Shown: piece after piece, positions 10,858-22,314 of the stretch | Position numbering within the stretch: position 1 is the stretch's first letter | How the letters are laid out: the number at the start of each line of letters is the position of its first letter | Assembly (NCBI GenBank): GCA_021397845.1 | Contig: CM038053.1 | Coordinates: 106,556,026-106,620,025 of the forward strand | Direction: 5' to 3' | DNA length: 64,000 nucleotides | Source: Areca catechu | Lineage: Eukaryota; Streptophyta; Magnoliopsida; Arecales; Arecaceae | Made by a program: the position numbers and the translations under genes | The notes under the pieces: model-generated | What the model saw: the letters and a program-made list of their open reading frames with translations, nothing else | The model's database searches: none | Told to the model about the DNA's origin: nothing

Positions 10858-11890
10858 CTTGGAGGTGAATACCATGAAGATCCTACAAGCATCAGAGGTT
10901 AGCAAGAAAATAATAAAAAAGGAAAAGAAAAGAACTAGGGTTAGGGAAAGAGGGAATTAGGGTTTCTGCTCTTGGCGAATGGAGGGAAGAAGGCTTCTTG
11001 CTGATGGATGGCTTAGGGCTTCTTCTCCTTGGCATGTTATGGTTTGGAAGAGAGTGCTTTGGGACGGCTAGGGCTTGGATGAATTAGGGCTCACAAACAA
11101 AACTCACACACCTCAACACAAGAATACAAGAACAAGCTAGCAAGCTTAAAATTTCAGCAGGGTTTCATTCATGAATAAAAGATGCTTACAAGAGGGGAAG
11201 GGGTGGGATATTTATAGGTGTTCCCCAAGTCCTCTCCTTGTTAGAATAGAATTGCAAAATAGAGTGGGAGAGGGATTACAAGTTTGCTTAAAACTAGGAG
11301 AATACAATTTGAATGGGAATTAAACTTGATCTCCTTGTTTGAATTGGATTTCTTCTACTCCTTTGACTTGGTCAGGGCCTTTCTTTGGGCTTGGATGCCA
11401 AGATGGCTTGTGCTTGGACTTTAGGGCAATAAGGGATGGCTTCCACTTGGGCTTGGGCGGCCTCTAAAGGGCTTGGGTGCATGGGCATCCTGGTGGCCTG
11501 GAAACCCTGGGCTGGGGCCTAGAATATTTCCTAGGCATCTTGGTTCTTAGAATCTTCATATGTGGAGCTTCATGGGCTTGGGCTTACTTTGCTCTGGGGG
11601 CCTGGTGCCTGGTGAAGGCTTTGACTGATACTCCTCCTCTTGTATAACTAGACTAGTACTGGACTCAATTTACAGGACTCAATTGGACTGAACTAGGGTT
11701 GAGACAACTCAACTCATTACAGGACTCAATTCAACTTAGCTGAGCTAACTTCATTACAAAACTCTTAACTAGTCTAACTTTATTACAAGACTTGATTACA
11801 AAAATTGACACATTATTAAAAGTTCAAGAAAATCCTAATCAGTAAACTAGATAGGGCCCAGCAATCTGTCAAATCCTGGTGCCCCCACCA
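10858..11890 (-). mobile_element. 3' LTR of deleted chromovirus G
   Basis: The right end is clear: GGTGCCCCCACCA, directly followed by ATTCTCCCGGGG (complement of the polypurine tract) and the chromodomain. A minus-strand TATA (CCTATAAATA) lies at 11209-11218. The left end is not clear; a typical TGATGC start is not visible, so this LTR is probably truncated or rearranged against the preceding tail. Confidence 0.6.
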
Positions 11891-12420
11891 ATTCTCCCGG
11901 GGCGAGAGGAACTCGACCCCATCGAGTAAGGGTCCATGTGGCTCTCATATGGCTCAAGAAGGTCTGGGTTGAGGTGTTGCAGACCCTATCAGGTGATTCA
12001 TGAGTCCTCAAATTCTGGCCAACCTTGCCATCGGACCAAATACCGTTGATAGCTGTTGTTCTAGGTACTGATGGCTTGATCATCCAGGATGCGCTCAATC
12101 CTTTCCTCAGTAATAGGTCGAGTTGTAAGTGGACACTTTGGGATGGGTTCACTCATAAGGGAAAGGATAGGTTCAAAGTGCTCGCTAGGTATCGTTGCTA
12201 GCTCCCGGTACTCCATAAGGTTTGAAGTATTGAAGGTGGAACTAATACCTAATTCGGGTGGCAACTTGAGCACATAGGCATTGGATCCAACTCTCTTCAT
12301 TATTTTAAATGGTCCAGCTATGCGAGCATGTAAGTTCTTTACAGTCCCTGGAGGAAACGCTCAGGCCTAATCCTAATCATCACATAATCCCCAGCAAAAA
12401 ACTCTTTAGCTGTTTTCGGG
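11869..12420 (-). pseudogene. Chromovirus integrase C-terminus and chromodomain (G)
   Basis: Minus-strand pieces read MKRVGSNAYVLKLPPELGIS and NLMEYRELATIPSE (the GPY/F region that ends the integrase), then IERILDDQAIST and, after a stop, YQRYLVRWQGWPEFEDS, a recognisable chromodomain core. Chromodomains bind histone marks and steer integration to heterochromatin. The frame goes on as GSSSRPGRIGGG through the polypurine tract and stops at TGA inside the LTR (11869-11871). Frameshifts near 12061 and 12300 break it. Confidence 0.8.
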
Positions 12421-12904
12421 AATTAGGCAAGTTTTTATAAAGTTCATTATTATGTTTATCTTTTGACTAATATCCTGATGCAAATGCTGTGCAGAGGTTA
12501 GTATAGGTGGGATAGATGAAGTAGGTATGTGGACTGATTGGACTCAAAACCAGATATTATTTCACTACCCATATCTACTTCCTGGGATTATTTCTTAAGG
12601 ACCTGTTCTTGGATTTCTTCTATGAACAACTCTTGTGAACCTCACTTTCATCCATAATGTTCGATCCTGGCTCAATCACTTGTCCTTCAAATTTTATAGT
12701 GGGTTCAGGATCATTTTCTTTAATTCCTCAATAGGTTCACTTTCTAATTCATCTTCTTCAGGTTCCTCTTGGACTCAACTCATCAATGTCTTATTTTGAT
12801 CCTTCAATGGACTTAGGATTAGCCTTAATTAGATTAACTCCTGGTTTCTTTTCCTCAAGGCTACTAAAATCTCTCCTAACTGTCTCTGGGTTGAGTTGGA
12901 TGAA

Positions 12905-13218
12905 TTACAAACATCTTCCCATGGTGACTAAAGGTACAGATATGGTTCGACCAAACAGGGATGCATCATGATCGTAAAGCCAGGTCGATCTAAGATGATG
13001 TTACTGGCTCCCATGGGAAGGACATCACACCAAATCTTCTCCTCATATGATTGCAATTTGATCAAGATTTGGCACCTAGACTTAATTGGAATGGATGTGG
13101 AATATATCCATGAGACTCTATAGGGGCTAGGATGGGGAACTAGGGTCAATCCTACTGATTTAACTATATCGGCAGAGATGGCATTGACACAACTCTCACT
13201 ATCTATATAATCTTGCAT
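12905..13218 (-). pseudogene. Chromovirus protease relic (G)
   Basis: IDSESCVNAIS, GLTLVPHPSPYRVSW and VLPMGASNIILDRP are the gypsy retropepsin pattern, matching element E at 50794-51180. It lies directly next to integrase C-terminal sequence, with only a degenerate acidic stretch (12421-12904) between, so RT, RNase H and the integrase core are missing. Confidence 0.8.
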
Positions 13219-13628
13219 ACCTTATCCCCATTTTCATAAAAGTTTGTAGGATGCTAGTCCTACGCCAATCTTTCTATGTCTTTGGGATGGGATGCATCTA
13301 ACTACCCCTACTAAGTCAAACTGATCACATTCCTCCTCATCTCCTTCATACTCCTCTATCAAGTCTGCCTCAGCTTTAAACCTCTTCTTCATCATCATCA
13401 TTGGATTCAGGTTCTTCCTCCTCAAGCTCCCCTATGTGTAATGATCTGGTGGGACACTGGCTAGCATAGTGACCTACCTTGTTGCACCTAAAGCAGGCAT
13501 TGGGGCTGGGGGCTTGGGGCTTCTGGAATGCTGGTGCCTTACCCTTATCAACTCTAACTAGTGCAGAATTGCTTGAACTAGACTGACTCGGACTCGGGTT
13601 GAGTCGAAGTGGATAGGGTTGGGATGGG
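13219..13628 (-). pseudogene. Chromovirus gag C-terminus with zinc knuckle (G)
   Basis: A CCHC knuckle CFRCNKVGHYASQC (about 13454-13497) is followed by an acidic segment (EADLIEEYEGDEEE). The same arrangement occurs in element E. The gag is cut at 13628, where a CACTA element end begins; the upstream half of gag was not found on the far side. Confidence 0.8.
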
Positions 13629-13874
13629 CACTACAAAAAAATGAGCTACACCCACGTAGAAAATACATAGATAAAAGATTAAAAACATGGATATATGTCT
13701 ATACCCATATTGGTACACACGTTTGGTTAAATATGGATATGTCAGGCGTGGCTATAGATTATATCCATTTTTTTTTTTTCCGTGTGTATAGACGTGCTTT
13801 ACCTATGTAATATCTAATATAGGTAAGATTATATACATAGATATAAATCTAGTCTATACCCTCCTTTATAAAAT

Positions 13875-13967
13875 ATGGATAATTAAATACATACGAATTA
13901 GAAACATGGATAATTAAATACATACGAATTAGAAACATAGGTAATTAATTACATATGAATTAGAATT
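13875..13967. repeat. Three tandem 31-bp repeats in CACTA subterminal region
   Basis: The unit begins ATGGATAATTAAATACATAC and is followed by GAATTAGAAAC. The first two copies (13875-13905, 13906-13936) are identical and the third (13937-13967) is diverged. Clustered short subterminal repeats are typical of CACTA transposons. Confidence 0.85.
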
Positions 13968-15559
13968 TATTGGAATTAACAAGTGTATGTATAAATGAAC
14001 CTGTACTATCATTATAAAGCGTAGGTATATAATTAAATATAGTCATGCTCAATCCAATTTTAATATATAGATCACTTGTAATAACAAATAAAAATAGAAA
14101 GACATAAAATAACTATAAACAATATAATTTTCATCATTATATTAAATATATAGTTTAACATACATAGTGATAGTCTTACAAAAATATTATCTCAATAACT
14201 TTATTAATTTCATCAAAATCCAAAGAACAACAAACAAAACAAAGTACTGATTTCAAAAGAAAGTAAATAGTATAACTCAAAATATATTATGAAACAAGTT
14301 CCAACTATTTGCTACACCATAAAGAGAATAAAGATATATAAAGTAACTTTGTAAAATCTCCATTTCTTCCTTGACACCTTCCATTATATCACCTGAATCT
14401 GCAAAAAAAATGAATCATATAAATATACATCATTTTAGAGATAGTATAAATCATTATTAAACCAATAATGTACACAAATACATACATAATCTTTTCTACC
14501 AAATAATGTGAGTGCCTACAGCATGTTTCATTACCGATCGACTTTTGTCCTTTACAAGTAATGGAGCATCGGGCTCAATTGCATAAGAAACGAAAATCTC
14601 ACAAAACACATCTCTCAAACTTTTGTCTATTAACATTTTGTCTTTATCATCAGAAATAAATATTCCTTTGCCTACTTCTTTCTATGAGATATCTAATAAA
14701 ATTACTTCTTCACCCTGCAAGTACTGATTTCATATAATATAATGAATAAGTCCTAATGATCACCACTTAATAACATTGAACCATTCTATTTAAATCTATA
14801 AATTCATTAAAATAAATTTCATACAATTTTAGATGATTCAAGAATGGATAATATGTTCACTTGAGATGATTTTAGTTCAACTCTCACCACCATTCTAGAA
14901 ATAATAGAGAGTTAGCAATTTTTTAAAAAATATTAAATTACAAGTATTGCATAAAGTAATGATATTATAGATACCTCTGGATTATGTTTGCTACTAACAG
15001 ATGATATTTTATCTATTTTTGATGAATAATCATCAGCTTCTTTCATATTGGCAATACCCTATTAATAAATAAGTATTATAACAGGTTAAATTCATCAATC
15101 AAATAGCAAGTAGAATGAATGATCATCGAGTTTTTCCATGATATTTTTATATTTTCAAAAAAATCAATAAAATTATAAAAATAATGATTAAGTTATCCAA
15201 TCTCATTCATATATAAATAAAAAAAGAATTATACATTTAACTAAAGTACTCAACGAAACCGTCAAACCATAAATTTGCTACTTGGACTTGGAGAGTTCCA
15301 ACTTGACCTGCCAAGTCATTAACCATTTTATGCAAACTCTCATTTTCCTTTTCAAGACTTCATTTGTTGCTTTAGAGCCCCACAATGAACTGGGAGTTGG
15401 TCCTATCCCTAAGCAACGGATCATATCTGGTCTTTTTTTGCCAAACTATTTAGAAAATACTTTATCCCCTTCTGCATCTTTAAACATTTCCTTTGGTTCT
15501 AGTAAACATGTATGTATTAATTACAAAAATAAATATTATAATAAAAAATAAGGTAGACT

Positions 15560-16480
15560 TATAGTTTAATTGACTAATAAAGGATAATTACAACTAGTCC
15601 AGCAACAGCATCATTTACAGGTTTACCATTCTTTCTTTCTAGTATGAGTGTTCACCCATATATCAGGACGACTCAATTTTTTTCCTATCCTTTTGAACTG
15701 AGTATACAAAATAAGAAAAAAGTTGAACATAACATATATATTTATCAGAGCAAGCATTTAAAAAATTTGGATGGGTTTCACATATAGGTGATTGATTTGC
15801 ACGAAGCTCCTTATTCCTGCATAATGGAGATACTTGTACTTCTTGCAATCAATATTGATATCTGCCCTTCTCTGTCATTGTTCCATATATACCAAAATTT
15901 AAAACCAACATTAATTATTATAAAAAATTAATCTCAACCAATGAAAAATAACAATTTCTATATATTGCCATTATAAAGTAGACCAACTATCTATAGCTTC
16001 CTTCTATTGAGCCTCTGGGACATTCTTAGGTACTTCACCTTATTTTTTCATATTCTTATTACAATTTCTTATTAAGTACTTTTTTCTTAAATGGTACTTC
16101 ATTCCTCTTCATTTTCCTGCCAAAGTCTTCATTGCAAAATTATAATGCTCATCTCCCACATCATACTTTTTTGAAATAAAAAAAATATTATAATACATCA
16201 TAAAAATAAGTGCCAAATCATAGATGAAATAGAAATCAAACACCTTCGTGTATTTCCAAAGTTCAAGTTTAGTGGTCTTGGATATCTTTCGCCAATCATT
16301 CACACTAACTGGCAGCTGCTCATAAAATTTTGTTAGGCTAGTCAAAAAGATCATAAATGATTGCCCACCATCCCCAATTGGCTATCCATACTCATTCCAC
16401 TCTACATGAATCATCTTATCAAGGTGGCCAAAATCAGGCAGCAACCACTTATGGTTATGGGGGATTAAGATAACCGATCC
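15560..16480 (-). pseudogene. CACTA Ptta/En-Spm transposase (Transposase_24-like) relic
   Basis: Reading the minus strand: VEWNEYGxPIGDGGQSFM, then LTSLTKFYEQLPVS, then DWRKISKTTKLELWKYTK (16109-16480). Further on come KYKYLHYAGIRSFVQI (near 15790-15840) and THTRK...NGKPVNDAVAG (near 15595-15650). That order (NExGQPIG, DWR..P...K..LW, HTxGSKSFA, THT+KDG) is the plant Ptta/En-Spm transposase family. Non-coding or intron-like stretches and stops interrupt it. It would encode the accessory DNA-binding protein rather than the TNP2 catalytic transposase, of which I see nothing. Confidence 0.65.
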
Positions 16481-16499
16481 CATTTAACCAGAGGCAAGT

Positions 16500-16790
16500 G
16501 GGCTTAACTACATTTTAGCACATCTACCGCTATAAATATGGTAAGAGGGGACACTCACGGTAAGTAAGTCGAGCAAAAGCAAACTTTTTTGAGTCTCTTT
16601 CACTCTCTCTTTGAGAACTCTCCATTTTGTTGCTCGAACCTTCACTGACTTAGGCATCAGAGTGTCCCTCGCCAGACAAAATCTGGTCATGAAACCTATT
16701 TTGTAGGGACCTCGGGAGGCAAGCCAGCAATCCAGCCTCTTCGTCTGGTTCGTGGGGGTTCGATGCCAACACAAGCAAATTATATTTGGG
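16500..16790 (+). mobile_element. Plus-strand Tat/Athila-like LTR fragment
   Basis: A TATA-like CTATAAATATGG (16530) is followed by a CT-rich leader and CTGACTTAGGCATCAGAGTG, then TCCCTCGCCAGACAAAATCT. The 'GACTTAGGCATCGGAG...CCCGCCGG' pattern is common in Tat-lineage gypsy LTRs near the R/U5 region. No ends or target duplication were found. From 16791 to 17389 I see nothing recognisable. Confidence 0.4.
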
Positions 16791-17389
16791 CACATAGAAC
16801 ATGCTAACCATGTTCTATGCATCATCACTTTAAAGCACCATAGCACCATCAAAAGGACAACTACAAAGTCAGTAAAGTCCAAGAAGAGGTAAACATAAAC
16901 TGATATAGATAATGTTTTCATGCATGCATGCATGGTAAGAACTTAATTAACCCATATTTAGATAATTTTAAAAAATGATCAGTAGTGGAATGTTTTAATT
17001 AATAGTTTATAAAATTGTTTAATATTATTACCATGTCATGGATTGTAAGTTTATAAATTAGGCATCAGATCTATACACAAATAGCAAGCAAAAAAAATGA
17101 TACTGAAGCTAGAAGATTTCATTGCACAATCTCAGTAACAGAAGAGGATGACATAGGAACGGGATGCTATAGTTCTTTACCTGACAGGCGTTGTATATGT
17201 TTCTAGGTTGAGTATAGAACATCAAAGTTCTCTAACCTATGATGCATTAGCAGCATGATTCAAGAATCCTATTCACCATCATTTTGATTCTACCAGTTCT
17301 GTTCCGAGGGCAATGGGCGGTTAAATCTGCCTCTCTGATTCATGTATACCTCGGCTGCCTCTTGGTGACCACCCACACCCCACTCACGT

Positions 17390-18524
17390 CGACCCCCGGC
17401 ACGGGCTTCTCCTTCGTGGAGTCGACACCTCAGCAGCCTCATGGAGTCCCAGTCACACCCTGGATTTTACCACCTAGGATTACTTGGAGGATCATGAAGT
17501 TAGCCCATGCATGAGGAGTTGATGACCACATGCCAGCACACCCCTTCCACATCCCAAGCACACCAACTCCACACGCCAGCATGACAAGAAGGAAAGTTAA
17601 AATAGATAAACATAAATCACATGATTCATGCTAGCTTACTTAGGAAAGAAGTGGTCCACCCCAAGCCAAGAGAAGTAAGAAGTTGGCGCTCTTGGTCCCC
17701 CCCTTTGGCTGCCCACTACATATTTTGTTTGGAGGGATTTTTTATGGTATGAGAGTGTTTTCTTTCATGTATTCAGCCCCACACTTTAGGAAGAAAGTGG
17801 GCACCCCTTATTTTTCTTGTTTTCTTTTGCTTGGGCCCTAAGTCTCATGACTTTATATAAGGGACCCCTTGTATGAAAATTTAATAAATTTTGATGAATG
17901 TAAATTGAGTTTTCCAACTTCTGCTATGTGCTAGCTGTGTGCTAAGTGGAATCTGTGTGAACCCCTTCTTCTTCCTTGTCTCCTACACCCTGCCTCTAGC
18001 AGCTATCAAAACCCTAGAAGCCATCTCTCCAAGCGTTGGCCACCCAACACAAAAACTCTTCCATCCTTACTGTTTTCAATTTATTTCTTCATCCTTGTAT
18101 TTTTTTCTAACCCCTAACAGGCAATTTACAAGTCTCTCGATGTCTACGATTCCATCGATTCCAACCGGGTAGCTATCGGATCATCGGGTTGAAAGCCGCG
18201 AATCCGCGAGGTCTTCAGCTTAATCATCGAGGCCACATTCAGGAGCGAAGAAAGACCTTTTCAAGGATTCAGCTACTAGATCTTGTCAGGTACACTCCTT
18301 CTACTTGCCAATAGCGTTATTGAAGGGGAACTGGCCCAACTGGGACTTCTTAGCCTCGGCGGTCCTCTTTTCTATTACTTTTCGGGTCTTTTTGCATGAT
18401 GTTGCTTCTTATTTTTGCACAAAACTCTCTACTTAAATTCTTGGCCTTATTTTTGAGATTTAGATACATAACTCAGCATATAAAAATACAAAAATATTTT
18501 GCATGCATATTTAGTCCCTTATCA
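17390..18524 (+). mobile_element. Chromovirus-family LTR fragment in opposite orientation
   Basis: The sequence is the reverse complement of the element F LTR (compare 34330-34790 and 39000-39450). Shared landmarks include CCATGCATGAGGAGTTGATG, AAGTGGTCC and the TATATAAGGG box at 17854-17863, and it ends CATATTTAGTCCCTTATCA. No primer-binding site follows the end. The left, TGGTGGGGAC-type start is missing, so this is a truncated LTR. Confidence 0.75.
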
Positions 18525-19240
18525 TCTCCACTCTAATGAGCATTTTGGTGAAGTCTACCGATGGTCTCTTTCCTAAAGAGAAAAGAAGGGACATTGCTAG
18601 AGGCCACTCTTCAAGACAGTCATGGCAATAGAATGATCTAGCTTATGGCTTCTATAGTAGCCTCATTGAATTGGCTCACATAAGAATGAAGGGATTCTCC
18701 CTCCTTTTGGTTGATATGGATTGAGTTAGAACACTAATGTATCTTTCTACTGCTTGCAAAATGAAAAACAAAAGACCAACTTAATTTATCAAAGGAATAG
18801 ATAGAACTTGGTTTCAAACTAGAATATCAGACTAATTTTTTGAGAATAAAGGGGAATGCCTAGCATACTACTCCATCAATGGCCTCATGGAAGGGTATCA
18901 GGACCTTGAAGCTTTCCAAATGGTCCACTGAATTAAGTGGATTCATCATAGATCTCTAGCTATGGCATTTTTAGATGCTTCAACATTAGTCCATCATAAT
19001 ATGCATTCAAAATGGTTAGTTAGAGATGAAATTGATACCTTCATCTTTGGCCAGGGCCAGACCCCATAGCATTTTGATGAGCTAGACCAACACCCAATGT
19101 TTTCAGTCTTCTTCAATCTTTCCGACAATCTGCATCTCAGAAGGTCTATGGGTGATTGAGATGGTGTTGAACCCTTATCAAACTAAGACAAAGGGTGATG
19201 CCCCCTCATGCACCAGGGACTTTGTGGTACCCCATGGGGA
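18525..19240 (-). pseudogene. Tat/Retand-like gag fragment (second copy, H2)
   Basis: The minus-strand translation, with many stops, carries the gypsy gag landmarks and is colinear with 28520-29480 of element H (for example TGGCCTCATGGA, TCATCATAGATCTC and CTTTGTGGTACCCC occur in both). It is a second, decayed copy of the same gag N-terminal region in the same orientation. Its left edge abuts the chromovirus LTR fragment at 18524. Confidence 0.65.
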
Positions 19241-19860
19241 GTAGGCTCTTCCTGCTCATAGCTTGGTGGGAGGGAAAGTCACCTCCATTCCCATCATGCT
19301 ACCTCAGTGTTGTTAGGGTTTAGGGTGGAACCATCTAGTCTGCATCCTATGGCGGTGCTATCGTAGGTGCCACTAACATTGCTGGGTATTGTTACCTAGA
19401 CTATGGTCACTAGTACTTGGATTTGTTGGCATAGCTTTCTATGCTAGGCGATATTAGCTTGGGGCTCTAGTTTGGGAACTCCAATAGGTTGACTAGCCTA
19501 TCGAGAAGTAGTGATGCTAGAGCACCGGGTTGACACACCTTTGGATAAAAAAATAAACGTGCTCGATATTTTTTCCTAGAAATGGGTGAACAGTAGGTCC
19601 TTCCTCTATTTATTGGTGCTAAAATCTATCTAATCATCGAAGTATGCTAGAGGAGGTGGAGCCCATGGGCTATACCTATAAAAAAACTCCATTGGAGATG
19701 GCTCTGGCAAAGGCACTCTAATGCTTAAGTCAGTATCAGGCAACAAGAAGAAGAAAATGGAGTTGAGTAATGGGAGAGAAGGGTCTCATGAAAAATATAT
19801 CTTGGGTGCTCTCAAGGAGCTCCCTTTTATAGTCACCATATTCAATCATTCCTTAGCCTC
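19241..19860 (-). other. Putative Tat-like 5' leader / LTR with TATA box
   Basis: Upstream of the H2 gag on the minus strand there is a CTATAAAAGG box (19822-19832), placed where a promoter would stand. No TG...CA borders or primer-binding site could be assigned. Confidence 0.3.
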
Positions 19861-20569
19861 AAACAATTCATAACATGCATATGTAAGAGCACCACTCATC
19901 TCCTTTTCTCAGTCCTCTGCCCTTGCTTGCTTTTTTTTTTCTTCAAAAATCACCCCATTTAGGCAAACAACCTTAACCTCAAGAGAAGACTTGGTAGAAT
20001 TGGCAACTCCGACTTTCACCTCAAGCACCACCACCTTCCTTTCTAACTCTCTAGCATAGCTTCATAGTTTGGAATAATCATTCACATAATGACCCATCTA
20101 TGAAAGGGAAAGGCTTCAATAAAACTTGAAGAGATGAAATGATAGTCCAAAGCAAATGTTATCCACTTGGAGATAAACCTGAATCATGTCTTGCAGGCGG
20201 AGAGTAGCCTATGCCTTGATAAACACTTTAACATCATCAGGGAAAAGAATGCTCTTAAAAGCCTTCCACGTTGTTACCTAGTCATGAATGCTAACATGGG
20301 AGGTGGCAAAGGGTGCCTGCCCCTTAACACCCTTGACCTGAGTTTTGGACCAGGGGGCAAGTGCAAAAGTCCCTACTATTGAAGCCAAGGCCCCAACATC
20401 TGGGGTGATAATAGGGACCTCTAAGTGCATGGCAAGAATAGCACCCTCAACTTGTGAGGTGGCAGTCTCGGGAGTGACACCGCTGGCCAAGCCCTACCAG
20501 GAAGTAAAAATGACCTTCTTGGGCTTTAAAATAAGAGGGGCTGTGGCCATGGACCTCGCTACTTGCTCC
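19861..20569 (-). pseudogene. Coiled-coil ORF relic of Tat-like element
   Basis: A long minus-strand frame with few stops reads YVNDYSKL, SYARELERKVVVLEVKV, NSTKSSLEVKVVCLNGVIFE and EKKKQARAEDWEKEMSGAL. Its regular Leu/Val/Lys/Glu spacing looks like a coiled coil. Tat/Retand elements often carry an extra ORF with a 'putative gypsy-type transposon' domain and a coiled coil; this may be its C-terminal half. It is interrupted at 20570 by a solo LTR. Function is unknown. Confidence 0.4.
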
Positions 20570-20574
20570 AGCTT

Positions 20575-22309
20575 TATTGCCTAGGTGGCTACCCAAGAGG
20601 GGGGTGAATTGGGATTTTTAAAAAATTAAAGCAAGTAATGTGCAATTAAAAATCCTTTGCAAGTGGTAGGTGCTGTGACAAAGTAGTAAATTGCGGAAGC
20701 TAAGTAAAAGCAAGGAAGCACAACACAAACACACAAAATTTATAGTGGTTCAGAGCAACCCAACTCCTACGTCCACTACCCAAGATACCACTTGGGATTT
20801 TCACTATATCACACCCGAATATAGTAGGATTGTTTTACAGGATCACAATCCAAAACCTCTACACTTTGGTTTTACGGGATCACCAAAGAAAACCCAAATC
20901 CCTTTGGTTTTAAACAGGTTCACTAAAGAAACCTAACTTGGTTTTACCAGGATCACCAAGAACCCAACACTTGGTTTTTATCAAGATTCTCCAAGAACCT
21001 ATTTGGTTTTTCAACCGGGCTCACCAATAACCCAACAATTCAAAAAATGAATTGAAGTAACGCAACAAAAATGATAAACTCAATTGTCGGATAGTTGCCG
21101 GTGCAGCTTGATGAAAGTCCCACTTGAATGCACCTGAATAAGTTTATATTGCTTCAGTGGCTTCTTTTCAAAGTTGCTTCAAGCTTTAGATCAGAGTTGG
21201 TGAAGACTTGAAGGCTGATTTGAATGCTCTTGTTCTCTCTTGCTGTTGGTAGGTAAGATATTCAACGTAGCTCTCTTTTCATTGAATAACTTTTCTAATT
21301 GATTGCTTCAAGGAAGTTCAAGTCCTTCAAATATAAAGTCTTCTATCATTCCAAGGCAGTTCTAGTCATTGTAGACCATTGGGGAATGATTTGTGATTGT
21401 TGGAGCACTTTTTGGCATTCAAAAATAATTTATGGAACCAGCCATTGGATACCTGATAATGATGTTCGAGTCGGCTCAGATTCCTTCGAGTCGGCTCGGA
21501 TCCTTCGAGTCGATAGGTCGAGTCACCAAATCTTTAGTGCAGTCGACTCTTTGTCTCAGGGCACAAAACTTCACTCTGGACGAGTCAGCTCTTAATAGCT
21601 CGGGTCGGCTCGAACTTCTTTCTTTGAAAAACTTGAACTCGAGGAGTTGGCTCTTTTTAGCTTGGTTGGCTCTTCTTCATAGATTCGGAAATCCTTACTC
21701 TAGAAGAGTTGGCTCGATGCAGTTCGAGTTGGCTCGCTTTCTCAGGTCTTCAAAATTAGGTCTGGTAGAGTCGGCTCTTTCTGGTTTGGGTTGGTTCGCT
21801 TGGCTATTCTTAGAAGTCTTCAGAAACTGGACTCTGGAGGAGTCGGCTCAGACAAATTCTAATCGACTCACTCATTGGCATCAGCTCGGTTACCTTCGAG
21901 TCAGCTTGGATTGCTGCATTCCAGAATCCTTGCTGCATGCCAGTAGGTGGAGTCGGCTCTTCATCATGCTGGATTAGCTTGAGTATCTTCTTCAGGATTT
22001 TATACTTGAACTCAAAGAAAAACTCTCACCAACTTATTATATTTTCAAGCATACCAACTCAATAATTTTTTATGGCGCACATACACAGAAGTAACCCTTT
22101 TTACATGATTTTTCTTCTTAGCTTTTTTATTGGGTTCTTCTTTACAAAAACAAGTTACAACACAACTCAAACAAGAAATAATAGTGGAGTTGAAGTTTGA
22201 ACAAATTAAACCATCCTACAAAAACTTGTATAACACTTGAAGAGTTGTTAGAAATAAATATACATGCTCCAATGTTTGGTTATCATCAAAATCACTTATG
22301 GGTTCAATA
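20575..22309 (-). mobile_element. Solo Sirevirus-like LTR with AGCTT duplication
   Basis: A 1735-bp segment is related to LTR A (GGTGGCTACCCAAGAGGGGG near its start, TTATCATCAAAATCAC near its end). It is flanked by perfect 5-bp direct repeats AGCTT (20570-20574, 22310-22314). Its ends read TATTG...CAATA rather than TGTTG...CAACA. No internal region exists, so it is a solo LTR left by LTR-LTR recombination. The host sequence is the Tat-like element on either side. Confidence 0.85.
21467..21965. repeat. Array of GAGTCGGCTC/GAGTTGGCTC motifs in solo LTR
   Basis: About fifteen copies of GAGTYGGCTC and relatives lie in this 500-bp block, the same motif as in LTR A but in a different, denser arrangement. 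Copies are often preceded by TTC and followed by TT or GA. Confidence 0.7.
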
Positions 22310-22314
22310 AGCTT

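Larger units (their letters stand above)
13629..16500 (-). mobile_element. CACTA (En/Spm-type) transposon fragment, one end
   Basis: The plus strand starts CACTACAAAAAAA abutting gag sequence, which is the canonical terminal sequence of CACTA elements. The following 350 bp are AT-rich with many ACATGGATA-like subterminal repeats, as expected of transposase-binding ends. A Ptta/En-Spm type transposase relic lies inward on the minus strand. I could not find the mirror TTTTTGTAGTG end in the next several kb, so the right end is lost. 14000-15560 holds AT-rich sequence without any gene I recognise. Confidence 0.7.

Noticed and set aside
16508..16933. 141-codon minus-strand frame with Cys/Trp-rich start
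   Set aside because: It lies antisense to a probable plus-strand LTR fragment with TATA box and shows no domain.
17284..17514. Short plus-strand frame near 17.3-17.5 kb
   Set aside because: It overlaps the chromovirus LTR fragment; the matching LTR in F has no conserved frame.
20345..20584. Plus-strand frames around 20.2-20.6 kb
   Set aside because: Antisense to the Tat-like coiled-coil relic, and the end runs into a solo LTR.
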